Below are positions 11,733-24,117 of a stretch of 64,000 nucleotides of DNA, piece by piece. Origin of the DNA: Norana najaformis (lineage: Eukaryota > Annelida > Clitellata > Crassiclitellata > Hormogastridae); contig OZ029915.1 of assembly GCA_964023275.1 (NCBI GenBank), positions 4,604,985 through 4,668,984 on the forward strand. Reading direction: 5' to 3'. Each line of letters starts with the position of its first letter. Position 1 is the first letter of the stretch. The position numbers were made by a program, and so were the translations under genes. The notes under the pieces are model-generated. The model saw only the letters and a list, made by a program, of their open reading frames with translations. It had not been told where the DNA came from and searched no databases.

Positions 11733-12380
11733 CAATAGTAGAAGCTTTTCCGATCGTTAAATCGTAGGCTATATCTCAACCAGGAATCTCGTATCCCCAC
11801 AGTCTTCAGTTCTTCAGTGTCCATAAAAATCAAGTCACAGCAACCAGCGCATGATTTCACTGGCCTGGGTTCGTTCACCGGAAATCATTAACGTAACAAC
11901 TAGTTCTGTTCCACTGAAGCGTGTTGCAGTGATCAAATTGGAATGAATGGCCAAAATGTGACTGCAGTTAAACCAATTACACGATTACAATTACAACTCA
12001 AATTACAAGCCTGTAAACAAAATAAATAGCGATTACAAGAACACTCTTTATTACAGTGATATTTGACTATAACCAAATGTAATTACCAAATAAATGATGA
12101 ACAGTTTTGAAGTATTATCTGTAATTATATGACTTATTAAGATTACAATATATACAAATAATACGTGGCCCAAGAGTCGTGGCATTTTCCACATTCTCAG
12201 TTTTTTGTTGTAAAAAAATAATGAATACAATTTCATTTAAATTGGTATATCATTTATGGAAATATTCCAAATACTGTAGTTCCGGAGATAATGTCAATTT
12301 CTAAAAAATTTGATTTGCGACTCATTTTGTCAGAGCGGGTCACATATGTGTGAACATTTCATTGTTTTTTACACAGAGCA
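11733..12380. other. intergenic, no gene seen
   Basis: AT-rich unique sequence. ATTACAA motifs recur between 11,975 and 12,150 without a fixed period. Confidence 0.5.
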
Positions 12381-12442
12381 CCTTTAAAAGGCGCCATATA
12401 AATAGGCAGATACTCACATACATATAATATACGTTCATTATG

Positions 12443-12617
12443 CATGTATCCGTCCGTCCGTCCGTCCATCCACCCATCCATCCATCCATATGCATACTGT
12501 ATATACATATACACGTATACATACATACATACATACATAAATGCATGCATTAGTAAATACAAATACGCAATTATCCATACGTTAATCCATCCATCCATTC
12601 ATACATACATACATAGC
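12443..12617. repeat. (GTCC)n, (CATC)n and (CATA)n arrays
   Basis: CCGTCCGTCCGTCC, then CATCCATCCATCC, then CATACATA units. Preceded at 12,386 by GGCGCCATATAAATAGGCAG. Confidence 0.9.
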
Positions 12618-12713
12618 ATTACATGAATAAATAAGCACAGATGCATACGTTCTCGGGAACATGAAATGATGATCGCTTTTAATTTATCTATCCGTTAATG
12701 CAGGGTCCGTCAG

Positions 12714-13085
12714 CTCCTCCTTCTTCTCATTCTCCTCCTTCTCCTCCTCCTCCTCTTCTACCTCCTCCTCCTGCTTCTCCTCCACCTCATCCTATTTCTC
12801 CTCCTCCTCCTCCTCCTCATCTACCGTATCTACCTTATTCTCCTCCTCTTCTTCCTCTTCCTCTACCTTCTTCTCCTCCTCCTCCTCCTCCTCTTCCTCC
12901 TCCACCTCATCCTATTTCTCCTCCTCCTCCTCCTCCTCTTTCTCCTCCACCTCATCCTATTTCTCCTCCTCCTCCTCCTCCTCCTCCTCATCTACCGTAT
13001 CTACCTTATTCTCCTCCTCCTCTTCCTCTTCCTCTACCTTCTCTTTCTCCTCCTCCTCCTCCTCCTCCTCTTCTTCCTCCTCCAT
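12714..13085. repeat. (TCC)n polypyrimidine tract with 171-bp duplication
   Basis: TCC-rich throughout. The block CATCTACCGTATCTACCTTA followed by TTCTCCTCC occurs near 12,819 and again near 12,990, so about 171 bases are tandemly duplicated. The proline-rich open frame across it is an artefact. Confidence 0.85.
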
Positions 13086-13385
13086 GCATCGCCTTGACTG
13101 TTGCGGCAGGACACCACCAGCTTCCGCAACAGCGCAGACCGACGACGATGGCGCACGTAACGACCGTTTCATTCGCAACAGATAATTATCTGTGCTTGCT
13201 CAGCCGTTTTCGGGCAGACGTAACCCCGACCCACGCATGACGAGCATTAACGCCGGGGAAGCGAAGTTAGGGATTCGAAGCGCTGAAGCATTTCCCGTCG
13301 GCAGGGACACCCCCTCCACTGCAGGTTCGGTACATCAGATACCTTCGGATGTACTTACTGCACTCCAAATCTATCCCCTCTACTG
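13086..13385. other. short unique CpG-rich stretch
   Basis: No repeat or domain recognised. Confidence 0.5.
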
Positions 13386-14147
13386 ATTACATGCATACAT
13401 ACACCTACATACATATGTATGTACGTTACGTTTATATATACAAAAATAATACACATATGCTTATACATACAAAATGCTTACATAAATACTAGCGCCTTTA
13501 AAAGGTGCTATACAAAGAGCCAGATATTTCCGTACATATATACGTACATACATACATGTGTACATATATACATACATATATGCATACTTAAATACAATAC
13601 AAGTAAAAAATTTTAATGTCCTCCTTACAAAGTTTATATATACATACATTTACATACATACATTCAATACATGCATACATATATTCATACATACACACTT
13701 GCATATATAGGTACATACATATGTACATATCTATATATGCACATTAAACATATATACATAAATACATGCATACATAAATGCATAGGTCTACGTACATACG
13801 TACATATATATGTACAAAAATACATATACGCATACATACATACACATACATACACACATACATACATACATACATACATGCATACACACATACATACATA
13901 CATGCATACACACATACATACATACATGCATACACACATACATACATACATACATACATACATACATACATACATACATACATACATGCACATACATACA
14001 CATACATACATGTACATACATACACATACATACATGCACATATATACATACATACATACACAACTGCATGCATATAGACGTACACGTCATACATAAAAAA
14101 TACATATATGCATACATACATACACATACACACATATACATATATTG
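13386..14147. repeat. long (CATA)n array
   Basis: About 750 bases of CATA-type units; the right part contains 28-bp higher-order units (CATGCATACACACATACATA and flanks) at 13,878-13,940. A piece of a repeat tail (AAAAGGTGCTATACAAAGAG) sits at 13,499. Confidence 0.9.
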
Positions 14148-14518
14148 TTGCATGCTGGAAAACGATTAGTCTCGTAGGGGTATAGGCCGAACCAGCATAC
14201 AACCTTCGTTGGTTTAAAACTCCGTATTCTCGAACACTCGACGGCAACATCAGACAGCAACAACGTCAACTCAACGAACTTCAACGAATCTCAAAGAAAA
14301 CCTCAGAACCGACTCAGAACCAACGAACTTTCCACAACAGTTTAAGCTGTCTCTTTTATACCTTCTTCTCAACGAACGAAACAACCACTCCTTTAACCAC
14401 TCCCTCACACACTCCTTCCAACACAGGTGCATGCGCACGTCTTCCTAACAGAATGTTGCATGGGCACGTGTCACCTTCTGACCTAACCCAACCTGCCTTC
14501 CACACGTGCCCTCGCAAC
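14148..14518. other. unique sequence between two arrays
   Basis: Contains CAACGAAC motifs repeated irregularly at 14,270-14,375. Nothing else is recognised. Confidence 0.45.
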
Positions 14519-14835
14519 AATATACATATATATATATATACATAAATACATACACATACATACACATACATACACATACATACACATACATACATACACA
14601 TACATACACATATATACACATATATACATACACATACATACACATACATACACATTCATACATACACATACATACACATATATACACATACATACATACA
14701 CATACATACACATATATACACATATATACATACACATACATACACATACATACACATACATACATACACATACATACACATACATACATACATACACATA
14801 CATACACATATATACACATACATACATACGCAATT
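14519..14835. repeat. (ACATACAC)n octanucleotide array
   Basis: CATACACA units with regular CATATATACACA interruptions, which give the array a longer-range periodicity. Confidence 0.9.
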
Positions 14836-15117
14836 GCATGCTTATAGAAGTACACATGTATAAGTACAAAAAGACATATGTACAAACATATGTACGGCTG
14901 AGTCCGAATAAGAGGACATGCTGTCTGTTCAGCCAATGAAGGTTCAACACTTGCACCGCCTGGCAGCCATGACCTTGCGAGGTAATCAGCCGAGGTAAAT
15001 TACGAGCCGTTTAGAATAAACATTTCTGTGTCTATGGAGCGAAAAACGAGTTTGTCTTGTATACAGTACACATACTGGTATCGGTGACCATCCATCGAAT
15101 GCCAGGCCATCATCGTA

Positions 15118-15350
15118 ATCGTAATCGTAATTCTGAGATTCGCCTCAGATTCAGGTGGACTGACATTGCGCGCGTTACAAGTGCTTTAAATAAATAAAAA
15201 ATAAATAAAATAAAAATTTCTACAGCGCCCAACGAAAGCCACGTCACGGGGACCAGCTTATTCGCAGGTGCTCAGTCAAAACAAAATCGATAGGCAGATA
15301 GGGTTCGGTTCCAGGTCAAGATCCAAAGGCCAACTCAGATCGAGGCTTGA
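15118..15350 (-). mobile_element. LINE-A 3' end with a nested LINE-B tail
   Basis: LINE-A here means the family whose 3' end reads, on this strand, CGTAATCGTAAT, GATTTCTACAGCGCCCAACG, GGACCAGCTTATTCACAGGC, GCTCAGTCAAAACAAAATCG. In this copy the sequence is interrupted at 15,143-15,218 by the 3' tail of another element. Confidence 0.75.
15143..15218 (+). mobile_element. LINE-B 3' tail nested in LINE-A
   Basis: CGCCTCAGATTCAGGTGGAC, GTTACAAGTGCTTTAAATAA and an A/T-rich end match the last 75 bases of the reverse-transcriptase fragment at 30,590-31,017. ATT flanks both sides, as a short target-site duplication would. Confidence 0.75.
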
Positions 15351-15554
15351 TACATGAGTAGGCCTACTAACGCCAGTTGGGATTTTAGTGCTGCCCTTTG
15401 ACTGTTGTGGTCGTGTTTGCGCTTAAGTCAAAAATCCTTCAACCTTGAGACCATGCTTTGTGGGATTTTCTATAATCTCTTTAAAATGAGTATGCTACCG
15501 TCTCCTTTACCTCTTACGTGTAGGTCGACATACTTTACTTTATACGACCTTGGG

Positions 15555-15720
15555 GATCGTAAGCGTAATCGTAATTCCGAGATTTCTACAGCGCCCAAAG
15601 AAAGCCACGTCGCGGGGACCAGCTTATTCACAGGCCCTCAGTCAAAACAAAATCGATAGGCAAAAAGATTCGGTTCCAGGTCAAGATTCAAAAGTCAGAC
15701 GGTGGCAGTTATGGTGATGG
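15555..15720 (-). mobile_element. LINE-A 3' end
   Basis: Same blocks as at 15,118 (CGTAATCGTAATTCCGAGAT, TCTACAGCGCCCAAAGAAAG, AAAACAAAATCGATAGGC). A second short open frame inside is not a gene. Confidence 0.75.
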
Positions 15721-16227
15721 TCTTTGGGATTGGAGAGGAGGGAGAGATAAGAGGAAGAAGGGGATGCATGGGCGTTATGCACAAGATACGAGATCATTTC
15801 ACTGCTGAAATATACAATGTGCCAGTTTATTTGAAACATCTTGTATCATATGAAAATCATTGTCTTATTTCATACAAGCAACGTGTTTCAAATAAACTAT
15901 AGCACTATGTATAATTATGATTTTATAAAAACCATCGCCTTTCCAGTATGCAGACTGCACATTCAATTATGCTCATGTAATTGCTTTATGCACACATGTA
16001 CTTACGTACTAATTCCCCATATAAAGAATCTGTAGAATGTTCCAATGTTCGGCTTTTCAGCATTGAAAAATTCCAATTCCATACTCATAAACAACTGTTG
16101 TTGGTTCACATAAGCCTATATATATATATATATCATATTTATGTACATATGCCAGTCTTTACTCATATATATGCTAAACTTGAATGCATATATAACATAA
16201 GTGAATATATGTACATGCACACACATG

Positions 16228-16573
16228 CATCGCAGCTATAGATGGGTTGATTATATATAATATATAATATATATAATATATACATAATATGTATGTATGT
16301 ATGCCTCTTGAAGATTTCAATTATCTTGGGTGTCTCTTCCAGAATTGATTTGATTTTATCATGCGCCTCGACGACAGCAACTATCGCATGTATATGTGTG
16401 TATATATCTACATATATATACATATATAAACATATATATATATACATATATAAACATATATATACATATATAAACATATATATATAAACATATATATATA
16501 TATACATATATAAACATATATATATAAACATATATATATATATACATATATAAACATATATATACATATATAG
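16228..16573. repeat. AT-rich tandem arrays around a short unique core
   Basis: ATATAATATATAATATA at 16,250, and from 16,400 a TATATAAACATATATATA array with a period near 22-36 bases. The core at 16,300-16,400 is unique. Confidence 0.85.
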
Positions 16574-16759
16574 GGAAAAATTGGTCTACGACGGCCCTTT
16601 AACACACAACCAGTGATTTAAGAGACAGTTACGCAAACATTCTTTTTCAAGTGCATTTATTTCTTTAACAAGTACATTGCCAGTGTAGGTAATTGTATGT
16701 ACAATTACTGGGCAGAATATAGATACGATTAACTGCGAAAAATATTTAATTACTGGATG

Positions 16760-17325
16760 TTAGTTAGTTTGTAACGTAAAAGCACGGTAAGCGGCGTTCT
16801 ACGTTGATTGCAAATATCACGCGCAGCACATATTAACATAACATAAACGCACAGTAAATGATGTCCTACCTTCATATTAAATGTTTGTTTGTAGTTGCTG
16901 TTTAAGGACGCTATTGCACAACGAAGATAATTAGCGTTTATATATACACATATAAATGTATGTATATATATAAAATTAGCGATAATTAGTTTCTCCAGGC
17001 TTCGGACTGGCACCGCCCGAGGCGGCAGAAATTGCGAATGTCATGCCCAGTACGTATTAACATAACGTAAAAGAACACTAAATGGTTCCAAAATGGTAAA
17101 TAATAATAGTTTCAATGTTTAACGAGACCTTATGGCATCAAATGTCGTTGATCGCGACTGAAATAATTTTTTAGAGTTTCACTGTAATTTCATTTTTAAG
17201 TTAGAACAATTTTGATTGTAAATGTCACGCCGTCACGCGCATCACATATTAACATAACGTAAAAACACAATAAATGGTGTCCTACTTTGATTGTAAATGT
17301 CACGCGCAACACGTATTAACCCTTT
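16760..17325. repeat. degenerate repeats, unit about 68 bp or longer
   Basis: GATTGTAAATGTCACGCGCA, CACATATTAACATAACGTAA and ACACAATAAATGGTGTCCTA recur near 16,770, 17,030, 17,215 and 17,283. The pair at 17,215 and 17,283 is tandem. Parts also resemble 3,100-3,200. Confidence 0.7.
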
Positions 17326-18044
17326 TTTTCGCAGGATCTAACAAAATAAGGAAATTATCGAAATGCACACTTTTATTAAACTTCCTTATCACAGCACGAA
17401 CCAAAGCAATTAGACTCTCGTGAATATTCATTACAGTAAGTAGTTGTCAACGCGTGCATTTGCAACCACTAAAAATTCGCTAGGTTTTCGCCGCGGAGGG
17501 CCTCGGTCAGTTTTGGACACAATGGCCGTTTCAGACAACTTTCCCCTACACATATATACTTATATATAACACACATATATTCGACATGGTATTAAGCCAC
17601 ACATAATATTATATTAGCCTTTTCATATGTGTTTTCTATGCATGTTTCTTATTGTCCTTGTATATTGCCGTGTGTGTGTGTGCTTGTGTGTGTGCGTGTG
17701 TAGGTGTTCGTGGGTGTGCGTGTGTTCGTCTGCATGAAAGCGAGCTGTATGTGGGTGGGGAAGCGCGTCTGGAGGTCTTTAGAATCCGCCATCGCTGTCT
17801 GTGTGTCGCTGTTCCTTCGAAGGACGGACCTCGTCTCGATCTTAATCTACAGTGACGTGACTTGGTTTGATTTCAGACGTTGGTCTCCTCCGTCTGCTGA
17901 AGAAAAGCTAAGATCAAGAAAATCTGTGTTTTGGAAAATCTTCTTGATTGGCCTGAGCTTCTCTTCTGTCTTTTACGACCTCCGCGTTTAAGGATATTTG
18001 TAAAACATCTGTTTCTTGGGATATCTGTCGAATATGCGTATACG
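17326..18044. other. intergenic, no gene seen
   Basis: Has a TGTGTG-rich part at 17,670-17,740. The open frame at 17,704-17,991 has no recognisable domain. Confidence 0.45.
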
Positions 18045-18300
18045 TTTGAATCGTAATCGCAATCTCGAGATTTCTACAGCGCCCAACGAAAGATAAGTCG
18101 CAGGAACCAGCTTAATCACAGGCGCTCAGTCAAAACAAAATCGATAGGCAAAAGGGTTCGGTTCCAGGTCAACATACAGGAGTCAGGTAGTCAGACAGTC
18201 GGACGGCTATGGTGGATGGTGTTTGAAACTGAAGCGAGAAGAGAGATAAGGGGAAGAGGAAGAATCAGGATAAGATTTTTGGAAAAGAAGTGTTTTCAGT
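18045..18300 (-). mobile_element. LINE-A 3' end
   Basis: AATCGTAATCGCAATCTCGA, TTTCTACAGCGCCCAACGAA, GCTCAGTCAAAACAAAATCG and GGTTCGGTTCCAGGTCAA, then a stretch antisense to the RT C-terminus. Confidence 0.75.
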
Positions 18301-18304
18301 TTGA

Positions 18305-18480
18305 AGGTAGCCGACTGGTTAGAGCGCTCGACTTATAACGTGGACGGTACGGGTTCGAGCCTCATCTGATACGGTTACTGTGTAGGGACCTAGAGCAAGT
18401 CCTTCACTCGCAATTGCTCAGCGCCATCGATTGATGCTTAGTAATTACAGTAGCGCTTAATAAATGCAGAAATAATAAAT
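18305..18480 (+). mobile_element. tRNA-derived SINE, plus strand
   Basis: Head GTAGCCGACTGGTTAGAGCG (A box) and CGGGTTCGAGCC (B box) with spacing as in tRNA, then a body (CAATTGCTCAGCGCCATCGA) and tail GCGCTTAATAAATGCAG. Reverse copies occur at 48,938 and 53,850. Confidence 0.75.
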
Positions 18481-19030
18481 AATAAGAAAGGAAAGAAGCA
18501 GAAGAGGGTCCCTTAAGTTAAACCCTAGATGCAGCCATGGCAATAGCGTTAGTGACTTTATTTTCTTAGCCGCGGCATATGAGGGCTGTTGGCCAGTTCT
18601 ATCCTCGACGCCCTGATCTTTTCAGTCGCAGTTGATTTCTATAACCCCTTCGGGGGGGGGGGGGGGGGAAGTGGACTATACAAACATCAAGCTATGCACT
18701 CAGACAACGTCAGATCGACACACTGACCATGCAGAATGTAAACCCGATGCTCTCATTTCATAGCTGAGTTCGCCAGAGGGCACCAGTGGCAAATTTTCTA
18801 ACTACCCCGGAATATCGCCAACGATTACAGCGCAGATAATGCAATAATACAATATGGGGTCGTTAATGTAAATGTAAATGTACACTGTTTTTATAGTGAC
18901 CGTATGGCCTCAACCCTGCTCTGTTTTCAATGAATTTATCGGGTCGTCCATTAAGGACGTCCGCATGGTAGGTGTAATGCCAAATGCGGACAAAGGAGAG
19001 AGGATCCAAAGTAGGTCGTGTTTGTGGACA
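18481..19030. other. intergenic, with poly-G run
   Basis: A run of 18 G follows CCCCTTC at 18,651-18,668. The GTAAATGTA...CTCAACCCTG dispersed repeat is at 18,865-18,990. Confidence 0.5.
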
Positions 19031-19850
19031 GACAGACACACAGACATACATACAGACAGACAGACAAGTAAATACATACCTACATATATATACATACATA
19101 CATACATGCATACATACATACATAAATACCCACAAAAACACGTCTCCTTTCCTATCGAAGAATCGAACCCCAAAGGTAATTATTATGCCTACTAACCATT
19201 AAAATGGCGACCTTAATGCAAGCAATAACGTGACATGAATTAAGGGCCACATCGATCAGGTGACACGTCGTTTCTCACATCAATGACTCTTATGGAGACA
19301 GTCAACCGCAAGTAAGCAATGAGGTGAAACATATTTCAAAATAAAGGCCACGCCCATCTGGTTTCGGAATCATTATATTTTTATAGCGCTCGTTAGTCTG
19401 GAACTTTCCAGAGAAGATAAATTTCGAGCTCATTTCTCTCGACGACACATCTGCAAGATATTTATGATCAGCGGCTAAGTTTAAGCGATAAAACACAAAA
19501 GTCTCATTACAACTTTAGTAGCACACAAATATAGCACCGTACAAACTTCTAGAAAGCATATATTACATATATTTGTGCAGACCTATGCATTTAATGTAGG
19601 CCTACATATGTATGTTTTCATGAAAGTGTGTATTCGTTTACGTAAGCATGTATCCTATCTACAGAGTTTGTTAGGTATTTTTCGTTTACTGTAAAATAAG
19701 CCTATAATATTGGTCTAAATATAGGCTCAGTAAAACAAGTATATATGTAACGTTTAATCTGTATGTCTCCCTCCAACTCTTCATATTAATCTATAAATAG
19801 GACTAGCCTAATATAATGTATAGTAGGCCTACATAATTTAAGCTTGCGTA
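19031..19850. other. intergenic, no gene seen
   Basis: Short CAGACAGACA and CATA runs at 19,028-19,125, then AT-rich unique sequence. Confidence 0.5.
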
Positions 19851-20051
19851 ACAATGTTCAAGTTCAAGTGTAGATTTCCGAAATTTCTCAGCGTCACAAA
19901 AAGCCCTATCACGGAGGCCAGCTTATTCACCGGCGCTATATCAAGTCAAGTCCGCAACAGCCAGGTTGCTTGGACAGTTTCGGTACCAGTTTGTAATGCA
20001 GGGAGCGGGGAGTTAGGCCGGGGGACAACACGATGCCACGGTGGAAATCGT

Positions 20052-20440
20052 TGATGATCGTAATCGTAATCGTAAACTCGAGATTTCTACAGGATCCAGA
20101 GAAAGTTAAGTTGCGGGACCAGCTTATTCAAAGCGCTCAGTCAAAGCAACATTCATAGGTGGGTAGGGTGGTGGTCATGGGATGGTGCAGGAGCGATAGC
20201 AGGATAGGACAGCTTGACAAGTTCGGTTTTCAGTCATGAGTGGAAAGTTGAATGGGAGGAGGAGTGTTCGTATTGACGTGCGAGAAAGGAGATGAGTGAA
20301 TCGGCAGAGGTCTTTCGGGAGTTTGTTACAAAGAGCTGGCGCCGAGTAGATTAATGAGCGGTTACATAATTTGAGAGAGAAGGGCACTGGAGGCCGAGAC
20401 AGAGAAAAGTATGAGGAAAAGACTGTAGATTGTGCGGTTG
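20052..20440 (-). mobile_element. LINE-A 3' end with reverse-transcriptase C-terminus
   Basis: The 3' blocks are followed (on the minus strand, upstream) by a frame reading LIYSAPALCNKLPKDLCRF and RTLLLPFNFPL, the degraded C-terminal motif (APALWNKLP..LR) of CR1/L2-type non-LTR retrotransposon reverse transcriptases. A divergent related piece lies at 19,860-20,000. Confidence 0.75.
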
Positions 20441-21640
20441 GATAGTGAATAGTAGGCAGAAAATTGTTAAGAGAGCATGAGGACTGAATTTTGGGATAGG
20501 TGGTAGATGATGTAGGCTATGTAACCGCCTACACGTTGATCATATGCATGTTCGACAGGCATTGTCACAATAGCAACACGATAAATTTAGTTGTAACTGG
20601 ACAAATTGTCTAGAAACTATGTTTAAAAAGCATAAAATCATCTTCCATTAATAACAGAACTTATTTATCAGTTGGCAACACAATCAACAGCTAATTAAAG
20701 CTAATAGGTCGTATTTGCGTCGAAGTTACGTCACTGGTATGTACTCGCTAAAATTATACGTAATTCTTTCCGAGAATCTGCAAATTCGTGGGACGGAGAA
20801 ATAGCCATTTTATCATCGACCCAAGGCCTCGTTTCACATCGTGCAGAATTAATGACCGTCTGTTTCGGTGTAGCCACAAGCGTTTCTGATGTGCCCGAAG
20901 ATATATAGTAAGGCGTTAATTGTTGTGGTTTTAATAAAAAAATATCGTATATCTTTAATCGGCGCTCCGTTCCTCGATCCCCGAATATCGCCCGGTTCAA
21001 TTTGTAATCTCCTTTTTCGTCGTGTAAACAAGCCATCATTTCGTCTGCAGGCGACAGTGCGTACCGCCATCTGTCGACAGAGTGCGTGTCACCGAAAGCC
21101 ATTGGCGGACTAGAGCTATCAGTATAAGCAGACAGCGATCTATCGACCTCGCTACTTTGCTCATCCAATCGAACCACTCAGCCAACTTGGCCAGCATCCA
21201 ACTGCCCATTTATGGTAGATTCCTTCCAGAGAACTGGAGGAACACACAGATAAATATTCTATGCTGTCTTCTTCGCTTTGCTCTTCTTCGTCGTCTTTTG
21301 GCGATATCGGTTTATGTATCTCTGTCCTTCTGTCGATATGTGACTATGTTGCATCTCAAGTGTATTCTGCGCAATCTGAAAACGGCGATATGGCCTCCCC
21401 TTATTATACTCTTCCACTTTCCTCTCCTCCCCATCAATATTCTCCCAATCTGTGCTGTAATCCTTTTCCGACTGCACTCTGTACTATAATCCTCTGCCAC
21501 CCTCACTCTGTTGAATAATCCTCTTCCAACTCATCCATTGTTCCTCTTCTCAATCCTCCTGTTTACTTTTCCCTTCGTCATTGGTTCTTACCACTACATT
21601 CGTTCTCCCTCCCTTATCCGCTTCTTCCCTCCACCATTTC
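20441..21640. other. unique sequence; unassigned open frame 20,731-21,177
   Basis: The minus strand is open for 148 codons (KLNRAIFGDRGTERRLKIYD and AISPSHEFADSRKELRI). No domain, strong splice pattern or homologous family is recognised. Overlapping open frames on the other strand argue for chance in CpG-rich DNA. Confidence 0.35.
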
Positions 21641-22400
21641 TTCCTTTTTATCCCCTTCCTTAACACCCCCACTTCTCTTCCCCTCTTCCTCCTCCGAGCC
21701 TTTTTTCTCCCTGTATTCCTGTCATAGTTTGCGCTTACTTCTTGTCCTCCTTTTTCTTCTCGTACACTCTTAATCTTCTTCTTCTCCTTTCCTCTTCCTG
21801 CTCTTCCTCCTTGTATCCCTCTCATAGTCTGCGTTCTCCTTCAATCAGCTTCCTTCATCTCATCCATCCTAACAAACTTCTTTCTTCTTTCCTCCTCCTT
21901 ATTTTCCTCTCTTGTGCTCTTTCTGGCACTCCCCTTTCTACTTCTCATCAGTCCTCATACTCTCCTAACAATCTTCTTCTTCAGTCCCCTTCCTCCTCCT
22001 CTTCCTCCTCCTTCCCTTCCTCCTCCTCCTCCCTTATATTCCTCTTATCGTCTACGCTCCAGCTTCTCTTCTTCTTTCTTCTCCTTATAATCCTTCTAGC
22101 AGTTTCCTTCTCCTCTTCTTCCTCCTCCTCCTTCTCCTCCTCCTCAATCCTTCTCTTCTTCCTTCTTGTGCATCTATTCATTTCATAGTGTGCAGTTTGC
22201 GGCTCCGTTTCCTTCTTGTTCTCAGTCCTCATGGTATCATAACAATCTTGCTCCTCTTCATTCCTCCTGCTCCTCCTCTTCCTCCTATTCCACGCATCGT
22301 CTGCGCTCTCCGACTCCTTTCTTCTCATGCCTTCCTCACAGCCTTCCTCCTCCCCCTCCTTTTGTTCCTCCAGCTCCTCATCACGAGTTCTATTCTCTGT
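21641..22400. repeat. pyrimidine-rich TTCCTCCT tract
   Basis: About 750 bases of C/T on the plus strand, interspersed with a loose CTCATAGTCTGCG..TCC motif near 21,817, 22,045 and 22,185. Ser-rich and Glu/Arg-rich open frames are composition artefacts. Confidence 0.8.
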
Positions 22401-23090
22401 TACGGTCGAGATATGGCAGACGTTTTCCTGGTCCCTGGCGTCCTATCGCGTCACCGACTCTTCCCTTGCATCGAATAGATAATAATGGTCGGTGCCGTTT
22501 CACGTCTTTAATACGGAAACCAATCCATCAAAGCAATTGAAACGCAGTCCGATTCGGGGTCCCTTCGTTGGGACGCCCTGTACCGCGTGCGTTCTATAGC
22601 AACGCTGGTGACCCGCCTCCGGTGGGTCGGCGAAAGCAAGCGCCAGTGACGCAGTCTCGCTGCGACGCTGGTTCTCCGCTTTGGTTCAACGTAATAAGCC
22701 GTTTAATTAGCTGTCACGTAGGAGAGGATTTTGAACTCAGTCAAAATCAGTTTATTTCATTAACGCCAATCACCCATATGTTAAGCCGTCACACAAAACC
22801 ACGTACTGCATTTTACCTACAACACTGAATATACGGGAAACTTGAACAAATTGATACAATTATCTGACAATTAATCAGACGGCCTATGTTAATTTTCGAA
22901 GACAAATCCGATTCGCGTTTCATATCGTAGATAGGACTGTGTATTAACAAGCATTAATGGGCAAACTGCTACCATTTTACACAATACTACGGCAAGAGAA
23001 AACGACCACTGTTTACCTAACCAAGCAGACAGTTCTGCTTTTAGAGATTTCGAGACGATTATGTCTGAGTTACGGTCAAAGTCAGTCTGC
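22401..23090. other. unique CpG-rich sequence, no gene seen
   Basis: No repeat recognised between 22,400 and 22,730, which makes it a possible conserved noncoding segment, but nothing shows function. Confidence 0.4.
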
Positions 23091-23099
23091 TCTTGAAAG

Positions 23100-23475
23100 C
23101 ATAAAGATATGTGTATATATATATATACATACATACATATATTGATTGTATATTGATTGTTGTAAATTTCTTTTTTTGGGATCAATAAACGAATATATAT
23201 ATGTCTATATATAAAGGACTATACGTACGTACGTAAGTATGCATGGCATCTTATGCATATAATACATACAGTTATGCATTTGTGTGCCTGGCCGGTTGTA
23301 TTAAATATATAGGCTATAGGCCTATATATATATGCAGTTGCATGTATGTTTGTATGCATGTATGTATGGATAGATGGATGTATTGATGAATGCATATAAT
23401 TTTGTATGTTTGTATTACAGAAAATATATGTACGACATTTTATATACAGTATGTATGTCATAGCATATATATGTA
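23100..23475. repeat. TATATA/GTATGTAT-rich stretch
   Basis: Interrupted TATATACATACATACATA and TATGTATGGATAGATGGATG microsatellites. Confidence 0.75.
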
Positions 23476-24117
23476 TATAAAAGACTACTTTTCTTCATCC
23501 TCCTCTCTCTTCTACTTCTGTTTTACTTTCCTTAAGCAATAATCCGTTATTAACGGCCATTTTGCGTGTAAATCTATTTCTTGCCAAGGGGTCGCGTAAT
23601 ATCATCATTGGCCATAATCGATTTCAATCTTTCGCCTCTTTCTACTGCGTTGGTATATTTTCCTGTATACATCTGCTACCATCCAAGTTCCTCTTTAGTC
23701 TTCGTGATCCATATAAGCACGGATATAAATAAATGGACAAGGACAACCCGGTTAACACAGTGCAGAATAATGTAGCATATTTTCACGCTTTTTTCTCTTT
23801 CTTTTCCACATATCCGGTTTCTTGTTAGCGTGAGTTATCAAGGCGCATGTGAACACATATACCCCATGTTCTAAATTTGTATTATACAGTACAATTAAAA
23901 TTTATTAATGCCCTCCTTACAAAGTTCAGAAGTGCATTTGAAGCCGGGTTATGTGAAGTATTAAGATCCATAAGCATATTGGAAGAGGTAAGTTTTAAGG
24001 TTAGAGCGAAAGACAGCCTAAGTAGGAGAGTCGCGAACGTATATAGAGCACTACTTTACTTTGTAAAACAGTATCGACCAATTTGTCTACGTATTTATTT
24101 GAGCGAAAGTGTGTATA
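23476..24117. other. intergenic, no gene seen
   Basis: Unique sequence. The frame at 23,877-24,143 is not recognised. Confidence 0.4.

Noticed and set aside
12698..13240. 180-codon proline/serine-rich frame
   Set aside because: Translation of a TCC-rich simple-sequence tract; the opposite strand gives poly-Glu.
13671..14936. Many YIHT/YVCM/HTYI frames
   Set aside because: Direct products of CATA-type microsatellites in every frame.
20731..21177. 148-codon minus-strand frame
   Set aside because: No domain or family recognised, overlapping frames on the other strand, no convincing splice sites; kept only as an unassigned open frame.
21550..22540. Ser-rich, Lys/Glu-rich frames
   Set aside because: Arise from pyrimidine-rich sequence.
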